From positions 682,001 through 746,000 of the forward strand of contig NC_089437.1 of assembly GCF_026210795.1 (NCBI RefSeq): a DNA stretch of 64,000 nucleotides, written 5' to 3'. This document shows positions 37,101 through 48,920 of the stretch, one piece after another. Source of the stretch: Rhizophagus irregularis. Its lineage: Eukaryota > Glomeromycota > Glomeromycetes > Glomerales > Glomeraceae. Under the pieces are notes generated by a model. The model worked only from the letters and a program-made list of their open reading frames with translations, had not been told where the DNA came from and did not search any database. Positions within the stretch are counted from its first letter, which is position 1, and each line of letters begins with the position of its first letter. Position numbers and translations under genes: made by a program.

Positions 37101-38421
37101 TTACACCGATTTAATTCGTCGATTCTTCTCCGTAAGTAGGCATTTTCTTCTCGGAGATCATACGTTTCTAAAAAAATGTTAAAGTCGACCAGAACTCTAA
37201 AATGAATACAAAAGTCAATTGTAGCTCACCATTTACATCTCTAGTCCAATTACTACTATAAGGTTCACGTATAATTGGCGTTGATTCTCTCCTATATGGT
37301 TCGGCGATGCGTACATTGCTCCTATACGGTTCGGCAGTGCGTACATTGCTCCTATACGGTTCAGTGGTATGTGTAATGGGCGTTAATTCCCTATGTATAT
37401 TGCTCCTATACGGTTCGCCTGTGCGTGTAATGGGCGTTAATTCCCTATGTACATTGCTCCTATATGGTTCGGCTGTGCGTGTAATGGGCATTAATTCCCT
37501 ATGTACGGTTACATTACGAATCGGTGGTACCATCCTGCTTTGTTGTGAGTACAAGCTGGATGGTACCACTAAGCGAAATGGCCCATTATCTTCCGAAGCT
37601 TCTGGTATCGACGTTTGTTTTTGAGTTTTGGTAGAACCGGAACCGGAAGCTGCAGATTCCTGTATCGACGTTTGTTTTTGAGTTTTGGTAGAACTGGAAC
37701 TGGAAGCTGCGGATTCCTGTATCGACGTTTGTTTTTAAGTTTTGGTAGTACCGGAACCGGAAGCTGCGGATTGTTGTTTCGACGCTTGTTTTTGAGTTTT
37801 GGTAGTACTGGAACCGGAAGCTGCGGATTCCTGTTTTGACGCTTGTTTTTGAGTTTTGGTAGAACTGGAACCGGAAGCTGCGGATTCCTGTATCGATGTT
37901 TGTTTTTGAGTTTTGGTAGAAATGGAACCGGAAGCTGCGGATTGTTGTTTCAACGCTTGTTTTTGAGTTTTGGTAGAACTGGAACCGGAAGCTGCAGATT
38001 GTTGTTTCGATATCGACGTTTGTTTGGGAGAATCGGAACTTACAAATTCCTGTGAAGAAGTTTGTTTGTGAGACTCTTGACGACTTTTTTTGACACTTTT
38101 TTTTCCAGATCGTTTCATTCTTTATAGAGATTTTAATAAACAGAAGAATAGTAAAATTAGTAAATAACATAGTACTTTCTTTCAAAATGACGAAAAATAT
38201 TGTTCGATTTATATAAAAGTTGATCAATATAAAAATGTATTGCAGATTTTATAAAAATTACGAGAATTGTTTATCGAAAAAATAAAATTATTTTTGCGAA
38301 AAAAATTCGATTGATGGAGCTTTATAAATTCAAAATAAGCTTTCCTGGGAAAAAGTTTATTTGATAAAAATAAAACCGAAATTTGATTTATAAGTTAATT
38401 AATCATTAAAAAAAGTCTAAT

Positions 38422-38935
38422 CGAAATTAAACTTTTATTAAATCAATTGCTAACGGATCAATTTAACCGAAATTTTCAAATTAAAAAAATTTCTCATGAT
38501 TGAAAATTTAATTAAATCGACTAAATCAAAATCTCGAAATTAAACTTTTATTAAATCAATTGCTAACGGATCAATTTAACTGAAATTTTCAAATTAAAAA
38601 AATTTCTCATGATTGAAAATTTAATTAAATCGACTAAATCAAAATCTCGAAATTAAACTTTTATTAAATCAATTGCTAACGGATCAATTTAACCGAAATT
38701 TTCAAATTAAAAAAATTTCTCATGATTGAAAATTTAATTAAATCGACTAAATCAAAATCTCGAAATTAAACTTTTATTAAATCAATTGCTAACAGATCAA
38801 TTTAACCGAAATTTTCAAATTAAAAAAATTTCTCATGATTGAAAATTTAATTAAATCGACTAAATCAAAATCTCGAAATTAAACTTTTATTAAATCAATT
38901 GCTAACGGATCAATTTAACCGAAATTTTCAAATTA
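38422..38935. repeat. 113-bp tandem repeat (4.5 copies) between the divergent genes
   Basis: Copies start at 38422, 38535, 38648, 38761 and 38874, an exact 113-bp period, with almost no divergence (CGAAATTAAACTTTTATTAA, then ATCAATTGCTAACGGATCAA). The array fills the space between the companion gene start (38118) and the transposase start (39055), so it probably sits in a shared promoter and may hold regulator or transposase sites. Confidence 0.85.
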
Positions 38936-39165
38936 AAAAAAAATTTCATAAAATTTTAATTTTCAAGAGAAAAATTGACTTCATTTGTCAAAATTTCGTT
39001 AAATTTTAAAGTACATATTAATTATAACCGATTCTTTATCAAATTTTATAAAACATGACGAGAAGAAGATCGATTAATCAAATTATGGGTTCGGAAAGGA
39101 TAGCAAACCGACTATCTTCTAGAAGGTTTAGCAAAAAAAGAACCAAAGTCCCTTGTTATTGTGAC

Positions 39166-40598
39166 TAAGGATGGGCCCTCAAATGATTTTTCAAATCCGC
39201 AATATTGCGGATTTTGGAGTCAAATTGCGGTTAGTAATCCGCAATTCCACAATTCTGATTGGCTAATGTTTTTAAATAATAAATTATTTTTTAAACGTTT
39301 ATAACGATAAATAAATAAAAATGTTTTTAAATCAATATAATAAATTTATTTATTTATTTATTTGTTTGTTTATCATTCGTCTTAAGCATAGACCGATATT
39401 TTTCTAAATTGCATAACTGTGCCATTTCTTAGAAAAAATTCTGGACAATTTTGTCCATTTTTAAAATAAGTCTCCCCGCTATATATATTTTCATCCAGCA
39501 ACCCTATAAAAAGAAAAGAAATGTTAGTGACGTTTCTTTTTAAAGAAAATTAGCAACAAACATCTTTTCCTTCGGCTCTCCCTTACCTCAATTTCAAAAT
39601 TCTGGTCGTGTCTTTAATTATTAAAACCCTACGAAAAGAAAAAAAAATAAATTAATTAAATTTATCAAAAAAAAATAACGAAAATTTTCCGGTCCTCCCT
39701 TACCTCAATCCAGAATTCTGGTCATACTTTTCGTCTGGCAACTCTACAAAAACGAAAAAAAAATAAATTAGTGAAAATTATTAAAAAAAAGTAACAAAAT
39801 CCCTTCCCGGTCCTCCCTTACCTCAATTCCAGAAGTTTGGTCGTGCTTTTCGTTTGGCAACTCTACAAAAATGAAAAAAAAATAAATTAGTTTGAAAATA
39901 TTAAAAAAAAAAGCAACAAAAACCCTTCCTGGTCCTTCCTTACCTTAATTTCAAAAGTCCGGTCATGCTTCAACAAAAACAAAAAAAAAATAAATTAGTT
40001 ATTAAAAAAATAACGAAAACCCTTCCCGGTCTTCCCTTATCTTGAGCTTTTCATCTGGCAACACTACAAAAATGAAAAAAAAATAAATTAAAAAAAAAAT
40101 AACAAAAATCCTTCCCGGTCCTTCTCTTACCTCAATTTCAAAAGTCCGGCCATACTTTTCGTCCGGCAACTCTACAAAATCAAAAAAAAAATAAATTTAT
40201 TAAAAAAAACAACTTGCTGTCCGGTTTCTCCTTATCTATATGACTCCATTTTAAAAAGTTCAGTCATAATTTTTGTCCAGAAACTTCAATAAAAAAAAAA
40301 AAGAGATCATCAGATGATTTGTACTACGCAATTCATCTGATAATCTGTGTCGGACTGGCGGACTATAATTGGCAAATCTGCAAATCCGCAAATGTTCCGC
40401 AATTTCGTAAAGTACCGCAATTGTACCGCAATTGAATTGCGGTACTTTAGATCATTTGCGGAATTGCGGAATATTTGCGGAATTGCGAATAATTGCGAAT
40501 TGCAGATTTGCGGATATTTAGACTTCAAAATCCGCAATATTCCGCAATACCGCAAATCGCAATTATTCCGCAATTGCCTATTTGCGGCGTCATCCTTA
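39166..40598. mobile_element. hAT-like non-autonomous element, 1,433 bp, 8-bp target duplication
   Basis: It begins TAAGGATGGGCCCTCAAAT and ends with the inverse of TAAGGATGACGCCGCAAAT. ATTGTGAC flanks it at 39158-39165 and 40599-40606. Subterminal TTGCGG/CCGCAA motifs are dense at both ends (39208-39250 and 40370-40590). The interior is a degenerate tandem repeat and no transposase is encoded. The 8-bp duplication indicates mobilisation by a hAT transposase; its ends differ from the intact hAT at 31898, so a different transposase likely moved it. Confidence 0.9.
39540..40280. repeat. ~90-122-bp degenerate minisatellite inside the hAT-like element
   Basis: Seven copies of a unit with CGGTCCTCCCTTACCTCAAT, then TTCCAGAAGTTTGGTCGTGC, CTTTTCGTCTGGCAACTCTA and an A-rich spacer. 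Copy spacing varies between 89 and 122 bp because of A-run length. Confidence 0.75.
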
Positions 40599-43500
40599 AT
40601 TGTGACAAATGTAATGGAAAACTGGTTGTAACACGAACCAAAATGCTTCACGAAGCGGCGGAAAACACAACTGACTCGAATCTTAATAGTGGTTTGGCTT
40701 CATTGTTACTAATTAATCAAGAAGAGGATTCGACAATAACTTCGTTAGAAGAAAATCCGATAAATGAAGATATTTTGATATCTCCATTAAATGAAGAAAT
40801 TTCGGTAATAACTCCTTTTGAAGAAGATTCGACAACAATTCCATTAAATGAAAAAGATAATTCGACAACTCCAGAATACAACGAAAACGAATATATTTTT
40901 TTACCTCGAAGCCGTACAAGAAGCTACGCAAATCGCCCACAAATTATGCTTGAACATTCAGGAACAGAAGATTTGAGCAATTCTGATTATGAACAACATA
41001 CTGATACTTCTTCTTCTGATGGCAATGAGTCAGATGATGGAACTTTTGCCGATACTTTTGAAAATTATTCACCGCCAGATTTTAAGTCATATCAAGAGGA
41101 AGAAAAAACGACAATAGATGATAAATTTTCATGGATTTTATTGTGGATGATGACCTTTCGAAAAAAGTTCAATCTCCCTGAAACAGCGACCGAATCTCAA
41201 CTAAAATTCATGAAAATAGTGTTAAAAGAAATCGGTGGAGATATTTACGATAGCTTTCCTGACTCTCTATATCTGGCAAGAATTCAACTTGGCCTGAAAG
41301 ATCGTTTCCATAGTTTCGTGCCATGTCCGAAATGTCATAAATTATATAATAAGACAGACATGGACGAAATTCAAAAAAATGACAGTATCAGTATCATAAG
41401 ATGCAGTCACGTCAAATTTCCAAATTCTGCGTCTCGAAGGACGAAATCGTGTCAAACGGTCTTGGCTGAGAGAGAGGTTAAAAAGCCAGAATTAATATAT
41501 CCGTTTGTACCGATTCATCAACAATTGGAAGCTCTATATCGTCGGCCTCACTTTGAACGGTTACTTCGACATTGGTCAAATCATCGACAATTCGATAACA
41601 TACTGACTGATATATATGACGGTCAAATCTGGAAAACATTCAGAGAAACTGACGATGAAAATTCAGCCAAATTTTTCCGACCAGAAGTAGCCGATTCACA
41701 TCTAGGACTAATGATAAACCTTGATTGGTTCCAGCCCTACGATGGTACATTTTATAGTATCGGGGTAATTTACGCGGCTATCTGTAATTTACCCCGTAAC
41801 ATTCGGTTCAAGCGCGAAAATTTGCTGGTTCTCGGTCTACTACCAGGACTGAACGAAGTAAGCTTGCACAAGATTAATCATTATATTGCGCCTATTGTCA
41901 ATGAATTAGAGTTACTATGGAGTGGAATAACTTTAAATCGAACATTTGAGTGCCAAAACGGAAAAATATTCGTGCAGCTTTAGTACTAATTTTGTGCGAT
42001 ATCCCTGCTGCTCGGAAAATATGCGGGCATATTTCAGCTTTGGTTTCTTGCCATCGGTGTATGAAACGAGCAAATTATGAAGACCACCAACATAATTTTG
42101 CAGGTATGGAGGATATGGAGAATTGGTTCATTACTCGCGATTCGACCGAACATCGTCGGAATGCTCTTGCATGGCGAAGTTGCAATTCCACCAATTCAAG
42201 AAAGAATTTCGTTAGTGAAAAAGGGGTTAGATGGTCGGAGTTACTTCGATTGCCGTACTTTGACCCAATTCATTTTATTATTGTAGATCCAATGCACTGC
42301 TTATTCTTAGGAATTGCGAGGTGGATAATGAAGAGGATTTGGATCGACAAGGGTGTTTTAACCCCGAACGATCTAAAGAAGATTCAAGAAAAAATGAATC
42401 AATTCAAAATACCGGCTGATTTGGGATGAATTCCCGGAAATATTGAGCGCGGAGAAGGGTTTTCGAACTATACAGCCGATCAGTGGCGAATTTTCTTTAT
42501 GATCTACGCAACTACCTCATTGTGGGAACATTTACCGTCAAAAGATCGAAAAATCTTGACACATTTCGTTAGAGTTTGTTCTATTTTAGTAAGCCGAATT
42601 TTAGAAATTGAATTAATGGAAGAAGCTCATGAGAGGCTAATTAAAATAATTAAGCTTATTGAAGTACACTATGGAAGAGTAAAAATTACGCCTAATCTTC
42701 ACCTTTCGCTCCATTTGTGCGATTGTTCGAATGATTTTGGTCCATTATATGCATTTTGGTGTTTTTCATTTGAGCGTATGAATGGAATACTCGGTAAGAT
42801 ATTCTTTTTTTTTACTTTTTTTACTTTATTCAGATGTTTACATTGTTAGTCTTATTTTTAATAATTTTTAAGGCTCGTTGCCAACAAGTAATAGACAAAT
42901 TGAACCGGAAATAATGCGTCGGATAATGAATGATAATCGAATTGGAGATATCATTAGTTCTGACATTCAAATGAAAGGTTTAGAATTGCTTGAAGATCGA
43001 CCCACAACTGGTTCAATATCGGCTGCGGACCAATTTTCTTCAGATGAACTAGAGCGGTTTTGGCTAAATGCTAAAAACATACAGGAATCGACTATTACTC
43101 GTTTCCTGGAGAAATGCTGAAGCCTAGTTCCGAAGCAATAATGACCGAATCAATGCTCGAACTGATGGTTGCTTTTTATAATGCTTCTTATGTCGAAATG
43201 TACAAGTTTCGCAAACCAGCAGATGAAATTATCCAAGATTCTATAACAATTCGAGTAAAGATAAATCAATTTGGAAGATGCCGAATTGGTTCTGAAGTAT
43301 TTGGCTCCGCAATGTCAGTTCGACATACAAAAAGCTCGTATGTCCTAGCCAAATTTATAACTAGTGATGGGGAAGTCGACAGTTATCCTGGACAAATTCA
43401 ATACTTCTTCAAACATACAGTCGACTTGCCAAATGGACAAATGGAACATAATTTGGCATATATTCGTTGGTATCGACCAGCTAGTACGAGTGAAAGTCGA

Positions 43501-44246
43501 TATTATTTTCATATTGATGATGAAGATGAGAGCTGTAACGTCGAGTTGTGGAAATCTGAATTTTATGATAAAAGCCGCGATTGTATTATTCCTGTACATA
43601 ATATCCTTTGTCGATTTATACCATCAAAATATTGAATTTCTACTCGGAGTAATGCTATTGAATATTTGGCGATTAATCCAATTAATCGCAAACTCCAAAT
43701 TCGTTAATAATTAAGTGTTTTTAGTAAAAATCAGCCAAATTATTATTATTTTTTTAAAAAAAAAAAAATTTCATAATTACTTGTCGAGAGACACGTTTAT
43801 TAGACGAAATTTCATTTTTACGAAATTTTTACGAAATTTCCAAATAAAGATTCTTTTGTAGTATTTTTATTATAATTTCTTGACGAAAGACGAGTTGAAA
43901 TTCATTTTTACAATTAAAATTTTTCGTTAATGATTATGCACTGAATATAAACAATGTAAACAATTATAAATTCAAATTAAAAAAGAACATATTTTTTTGA
44001 TTTTTTCCATTTGGCAAAAATGTGTCGATTTATATGACCAATCGGCAAAATTTTACTGAACGATCTCAAGTAACCATTTTTCGTATAACAATCAGTATAA
44101 GTCGATTTTTCACCAAAAGACTGAACGAGGTTTCGTTTAACAATCAGTATCAGTCGATTTGTGATTGATTTTACCGATTTTTACCATTGGTCAAAAAATG
44201 TGACGAATCACATGACCAATCAGCAAAATTTATGCCGAAAGCTCTT

Positions 44247-45620
44247 AACGGTCGAAAGTTTTAATTTCGACCAGTGCGCCACTAAAAGGTACACTATGAC
44301 CACATTGTCCAGGACAAGGGCGCAAAATGGGGGTGACTTTTTTGGATGTTAAATTGGATCTAGTGTCAGCGTCTACAACTGGAATATAATGTGTTCGATA
44401 AGTAAGGCTAGTACTGTAAAGGTCATTTTGTTGTTCAATCGTCTTGCCGTATAATTCACATTAGTGTACAAGGTCCCAAGAAATAGTCCATTCATTCTTA
44501 GGGCGGTAATTAGATGTTTTTCGTACAGGAGGAGACATGGAGTCGTATCGGGCTGGTGGGGAAACATTTAAATTTTGTAAAAGGTGGCGTGAATTTTCGG
44601 CCGTAATAATGTTGGATTTTTCAAGTTGTTGAAACCACTTGGGTGTAGGTCCTTTAAAATTTGCCTTAGGGTTTTGTTTTTTGACATCTTTCCAGGTGCT
44701 TAAGTAAGAACCATTGATGGACGTTAACTGGTCCATGAACATTATGCGTTTTTTCCGCAAGCTTTGGAGGTCGCTACTTGATAAAGAGTGTAAAAACTTA
44801 TTTGAATTAAAATATGATACTATAGAATTACCACCACCGGAAACAGATGTATTACAGTGTGGTAAAAAAGTAATATAAAAATTATTAAATAAACGTAATT
44901 GTCTAGTTAAAAGGGATTGGTAATTTGAAGAAATAGGATTAGATAAATCTTTGGACGTCGGAAAATTAGGAATCCAAAAATCATATTGTGTATTTAAAAT
45001 TTTTTGCAAACCAATAGTAGAAAACATAGGGGTATTAAAAATAACATTAACTATTGATATATGTAAATAAAATTGATTATAAAAAAAACTATTGATAGAC
45101 GGAAATAGTTTGTTATGAATAATGTTATTATGTGTAGAAATTGGTAATTTTAAATGTTGTTTAAAAAGTTTTTTAACTGGGGCTAATAAAGAATCACATT
45201 GTGAGCGCGTGAAGATAGTAAATTGGTTAATATACTCTAATTTGGGTAATAATACTTTGTTAATAATGTAAATAAGGTGGTCATGGGTTATTTTCTTGAA
45301 GCGCATTGTATACGCGAAATGATTAACTATTTTTTTAATCTTATTTAACGTTGGCGTATGTGAATTAAATGTGTTGATGTAGATTCCAAGAATTCGATTG
45401 GACGAGGCACGCGGCGCTGTTCTAATCGTAATAAATTTGGAAGGGGTGACCTGGAATTGTAAATCCTTATTACAAAATTTAGGGTTATTAGTAAGGATAG
45501 TGTATTTGTCATGATTAATAGTAATGTTCGCCATATCGTAAAAGGAATTCGCTATTTGGAGATTTGATTCCAATTGTGATTTGGAAGATGCGAACCAACT
45601 GGTGTCGTCAAGGTAACCCA
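44247..45620 (-). pseudogene. LINE ORF2, middle part: reverse transcriptase palm/thumb
   Basis: It starts at the insertion boundary with VGYLDDTSWFASSKSQLESN, whose YLDD is the catalytic Y-x-D-D motif of reverse transcriptase. KLEYINQFTIF and LGIYINTFNSH follow in the thumb and connection region. The frame stops at 44463-44461 (WDLVH(stop)CELYG), where Gln would fit, and continues with PILRPCPGQCGHSVPF to FDR at the next insertion boundary. The protein is the direct continuation of the segment at 49408-52279 and leads into the RNase H part at 30020-27845. Confidence 0.85.
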
Positions 45621-45740
45621 CATCAGGAAATTTTATAGCGTGAAAAATTGCGTAAGTTTACGATTTTGTAAGTTTACGAAAGTTTATGGCATAATATTTC
45701 GAAAAATTTCAAAATATTACGTAAGTTTACAATTTCGTAA

Positions 45741-46290
45741 GATTTATGTGATATTACGGTTAAAATATTACGTGAGTTTTCAATATCGTAAGATTTACGC
45801 AATATTACGGTCAAAATATTCTGCAAATTTACGAAACTGTAAACCTGCGTAATATTACGGTTGAAATATTTCGAAAATTTACGAAACTGTAAACCTGCGT
45901 AATATTACGGTTGAAATATTTCGAAAATTTACGAAACTGTAAACCTGCGTAATATTACGGTTAAAATATTTCGAAAATTTACGAAACTGTAAACCTGCGT
46001 AATATTACGGTTGAAATATTTCGAAAATTTACGAAACTGTAAACCTGCGTAATATTACGGTTGAAATATTTCGAAAATTTACGAAACTGTAAACCTGCGT
46101 AATATTACGGTTAAAATATTTCGAAAATTTACGAAACTGTAAACCTGCGTAATATTACGGTCAAAATATTCTGCAAATTTACGAAACTGTAAACCTGCGT
46201 AATATTACGGTTGAAATATTTCGAAAATTTACGAAACTGTAAACCTGCGTAATATTACGGTTGAAATATTTCGAAAATTTACGAGATTGT
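45741..46290. repeat. 50-bp tandem repeat, about 11 copies
   Basis: Perfect or near-perfect 50-bp units (AACCTGCGTAATATTACGGT, TGAAATATTTCGAAAATTTA, CGAAACTGTA). Each contains AATATT and TTCGAA palindromes. The array lies just inside the left terminal repeat, and diverged versions (ACGAAATATTACG) are scattered inside the right end (48925-49370), which suggests subterminal binding sites. Confidence 0.9.
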
Positions 46291-46667
46291 AAACTGCATA
46301 TGCAGTAGAATGTATACAAGGGGCATGTGATACTATTGAATAATCAAAAATAATATAAACACCTTTTCTTTTATATAAACACCTTTTTTTTAAGTTTGGG
46401 AAAGCAAATTTATTTTTATTTACGAATTTTTTATTATTTACAATTTTTATGTTAAAAATTAAAGTAAATTCTAATTTTTATTATAACTTAATAAAAAAAA
46501 TACACATTTGATACTTGTTCGCTACTATTTTATAAAATAGTACCCAGGCTGTACGGCGTGGACGTCAGTATCAGTCACAGCCCAAAAAAAACGTGAGTCT
46601 CCAGCCGATATTTGGTACGGACTGGGCCTAGCTACTCACTTAATAAATAATAAAAAAATAAAAATAA

Positions 46668-47292
46668 TTATCTTCTTCTACGATACGTAGGTAAGTTTCT
46701 CCTTGCCCTACGATCATCACGCGTGACTAAAATTGATCAAATTTATCAAATTTAAAACATGAACGTAAATATTAATTATAAATTTTATTATAGTATAATT
46801 ACCCGGCCTCTCCCAAAATCTCGTTCTAAATTCGCGATAATATCTTGCGCCGGTACGCGTCCACAGCCGCCGCCCAGGGTTACCATTACGATAAAGGACA
46901 TAGTTCTAAATATCAAAATCAGTTTGAATATTCGGTAAATACATTTAATTTATATGAATGTAATGTTATTTATTTACTTACATGGTAATCCCTGACGAGG
47001 TTCCTCCACTTTTGGCTGCACTGTTGCCCGGAAACCCTCGTTCGAAATATTCTATTTATTCTGATTCAATTAAATGGATTGGTTAATTTGAATTTAAATT
47101 CTTTCTTAAAGAAATTATAGATATTAGTCATATGAACCTATTGGCAACAGAGTCCCAAAAATCTTGGCGGCTTCTACCATTAATATTGTGGTAGGCGCGG
47201 TTTCTGTCTCGGCGTATGTCAACAAGTTCGTCCATCATAGCCCAGTTCCAATGGACGTTATAGTGGGAACGACGACGTGTGTGGCGAGGCAT
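46668..47292 (-). CDS. Myb/SANT-like DNA-binding protein, 128 residues, four exons
   Basis: Found by splicing; no single long ORF marks it. Exons are 47292-47138, 47051-46982, 46905-46803 and 46726-46668; introns are 76-86 nt with GT..AG ends, and the sum is 129 codons with the stop. The N-terminus is basic (MPRHTRRRSHYN). Residues ~14-80 match a trihelix/SANT-like layout with its tryptophans: VHWNWAMMDELVDIRRDRN, then GRSRQDFWDSVANRIF, then GQQCSQKWRNLVRDY. The C-terminus is Arg-rich (RDDRRARRNLPTYRRRR). The coding part is GC-richer than its surroundings. Such proteins accompany transposases in some DNA transposon families and bind element ends, so it probably binds this element's repeats in the nucleus. 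That role is inferred. Confidence 0.78.
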
Positions 47293-47299
47293 TATTAGT

Positions 47300-48920
47300 A
47301 ATTTGATTTTGGGATGAGTAAAAATTTGAAAGAAAGTCGTAAAATGTCACTTTAAATAAAATTTGAACAATACCTCTTTGGTTTGATTTTATTTCTCGTT
47401 TCAATTAAAATTTAATTTATTAGACTTTTCATCATTAAACATATTAATTAAATCTCATGCGGATATGGATTATCTAAATATAAATATCATGATTCTAAAT
47501 ATAAATATAAATCACTTAATTTATTTTAATTTTTTTTTAAAAAAAAAAATCTTAGTTTGATTTCAATTAAAAATAATTAAAAATCATGTACATGATTTCA
47601 ATTAAAAATAATTAAAAATCATGTACATGTTTTCAATTAAAAATAATTAAAAATCATGTACATGTTTTGGTTATTTAAATATAAATATCAATATATTATA
47701 TTTAAAAATAAACCAATTTATTATTAGCACATTCTATTGAATTTTAAAAAAATCAATTTTTTTTTTAAAAAAAAATCATCAATATATCATATTTAAAAAT
47801 AAAACAATTATATTCTGATTAAATATTTTGCGTACATTTCTTAAAAAAATCATAAAAAAAAATCTTGTACGTCATACATGCAATTACTAAATATCATCCC
47901 CTTGTGATAAATAAAAAATTACGCAACACAAATTCAACACAAACTCAACACAAATTTAACAAATTTAACGAAATTTGGCCAAAATTAATAATTTTTTACC
48001 AGAATTATTAACACAAATTGAACACAAATTGAACACAAATTTCAGTCACGATTTATTTATGTCACACCCGCTATACGATGTACATGATTTCTGGCCAATC
48101 AAAATTAGGCTGATTCTTGCATGTGATTTAATCATTTAATCATTTAATCATGCACGCGTTTTTGTCTTATTTATTTTTGTTTCTTATTTCTTTATTCTTT
48201 TGTTCAATATTTTTAAATTTTTTGTCTCTTCTTTCTATTATTTCTTTAATTATATACAATATATTTACATATATTTCATAATTTATTGCTTTGCAGGTAT
48301 AGAAATATTTGTTTATTAATACTAATTATTTTCATTTTTTTTTACCTCTTTGTTATTTTGTATCGTAATACTAACAATAATATCCATGTTTCCTTTATTC
48401 CTTTTTACTTGTACTTTAATACTAACGATACTAACAATACTAACAACATGTTTATTTTTTCCTTTCTCTTTATTTCTTTATTCTTTTGTTCAATTACTTT
48501 GCAGGTATAGAAATATTTATTTATTAATACTAATTATTTTAATATTAACGCGTTTTTTTTTTACCTCTTTGTTACTTTATGTCGTAATACTAACAATACT
48601 ATCTACGTTTCCTTTATTTCTTTTTACTTGTACTTTAATACTAACGATAATATCCATGTTTCTTTTACTCCTTTTACTGTTTCTTTAACTCTTTTTACCT
48701 TAATACTAACAATAATAACAATATTTCTTTTATCTTTATATCTAATACTAACGTTACTATAGCTGTTTCTCTTCTTTTTACGTCTAATAATATTGTTACT
48801 CTACTCTTTCTTTTTTTACTTTTATGTATTCTGTATATATTAATAAATACTTGTAATTTTTTATGGTTTAATAAAATTATATCTAATAAAACATACATTA
48901 TATAAACTTATAGTACAGAA
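47300..48920. other. Non-coding interior of the Myb element, with internal duplications
   Basis: A 37-bp unit (TTTCAATTAAAAATAATTAA, then AAATCATGTACATG) is repeated three times at about 47561-47665. A ~205-bp segment starting TTTGCAGGTATAGAAATATT (48288) is duplicated in tandem (second copy from ~48495). Open frames of 60-112 codons here are Ile/Leu/Phe low complexity. No transposase was found. Confidence 0.6.

Larger units (their letters stand above)
30604..38118 (-). pseudogene. Companion gene of the Plavaka-like element (repeat-rich, coiled-coil), interrupted by a hAT element
   Basis: Exon 1 is 38118-37230 (MKRSGKKSVKKSRQESHKQ..), with a TAA at 37737-37735 where the surrounding 19-residue units have CAA. 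It encodes about eight units of KTQKQTSIQESAASGSGST, then ~18-residue units of VHRELTPITRTGEPYRSN. Intron 37229-37168. Exon 2 begins at 37167 (ETYDLREENAYLRRRIDELN, coiled-coil). Intermediate exons are unresolved. A later exon (NARSMWQLCKLM..ELRDLR) is split by the hAT insertion at 35998/31889, resumes as LDVGQLQSYNNILS, and has a TAG (31846-31844) and a TGA (31777-31775) before ending at 31697. Then come exons 31627-31355, 31289-31089 and 30999-30604 (stop). The last exons are basic (KHRRVRLLYKQRG), then Glu-rich. Function unknown; it is presumably the element's second protein. Confidence 0.7.
39055..43635 (+). pseudogene. tnp2/Plavaka-type transposase, broken by a MITE, two frameshifts and a stop
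   Basis: The first coding part is 39055-39165 (MTRRRSINQIMGSERIANRL.. to KVPCYCD). After removing 39166-40606 the frame continues at 40607 as KCNGKLVVTRTK, rebuilding a CxC..CDKC zinc-binding motif. An acidic stretch follows, then the transposase core: FVPCPKCHKLYN, INLDWFQPYDGTFYSIGVIY, CNLPRNIRFKRENLLVLGLL, ICGHISALVSCHRCMKRA, VDPMHCLFLGIARWI. An intron at 42794-42872 joins RMNGILG to SLPTSNRQIEPE. Defects: a one-base loss in an A-run near 41965, a TGA at 42427-42429 (DLG(stop)IPGNIE), and a shift near 43100. The C-terminal part (YFFKHTVDLPNGQMEHNLAY) is the conserved tail of this family. Nuclear cut-and-paste transposase of the CACTA/CMC group; now non-functional. Confidence 0.85.
30021..44246. 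mobile_element. ~14.2-kb tnp2/Plavaka-like DNA transposon with two divergent genes
   Basis: It contains a tnp2-type transposase pseudogene on plus (39055-43635) and a multi-exon companion gene on minus (38118-30604) facing away from a shared 0.9-kb region. It interrupts LINE ORF2. Taking the ends at 30021 and 44246 with an AA duplication (30019-30020 and 44247-44248) restores the LINE frame as TFDRSETLPISNCEW, which is the main support for these boundaries. Terminal inverted repeats are weak (TTAGTTAAAAAAATCGGC and AAGAGCTTTCGGC), so the exact ends may be off by a few bases. Both genes are broken, and two hAT-type elements are inserted inside. Confidence 0.65.

Noticed and set aside
37307-38055. 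Plus-strand open frames (FLSFGRTGTGSCGFLY repeats)
   Set aside because: Antisense shadows of the peptide-repeat exon of the minus-strand companion gene.
45741-46290. Regular 50-bp array that superficially resembles a CRISPR
   Set aside because: Units are contiguous with no unique spacers, and the context is a eukaryotic transposon.
48286-48898. Hydrophobic open frames that could be membrane proteins
   Set aside because: They come from an AT-rich 205-bp tandem duplication with ACTAACAATA repeats; no start context or conserved pattern.
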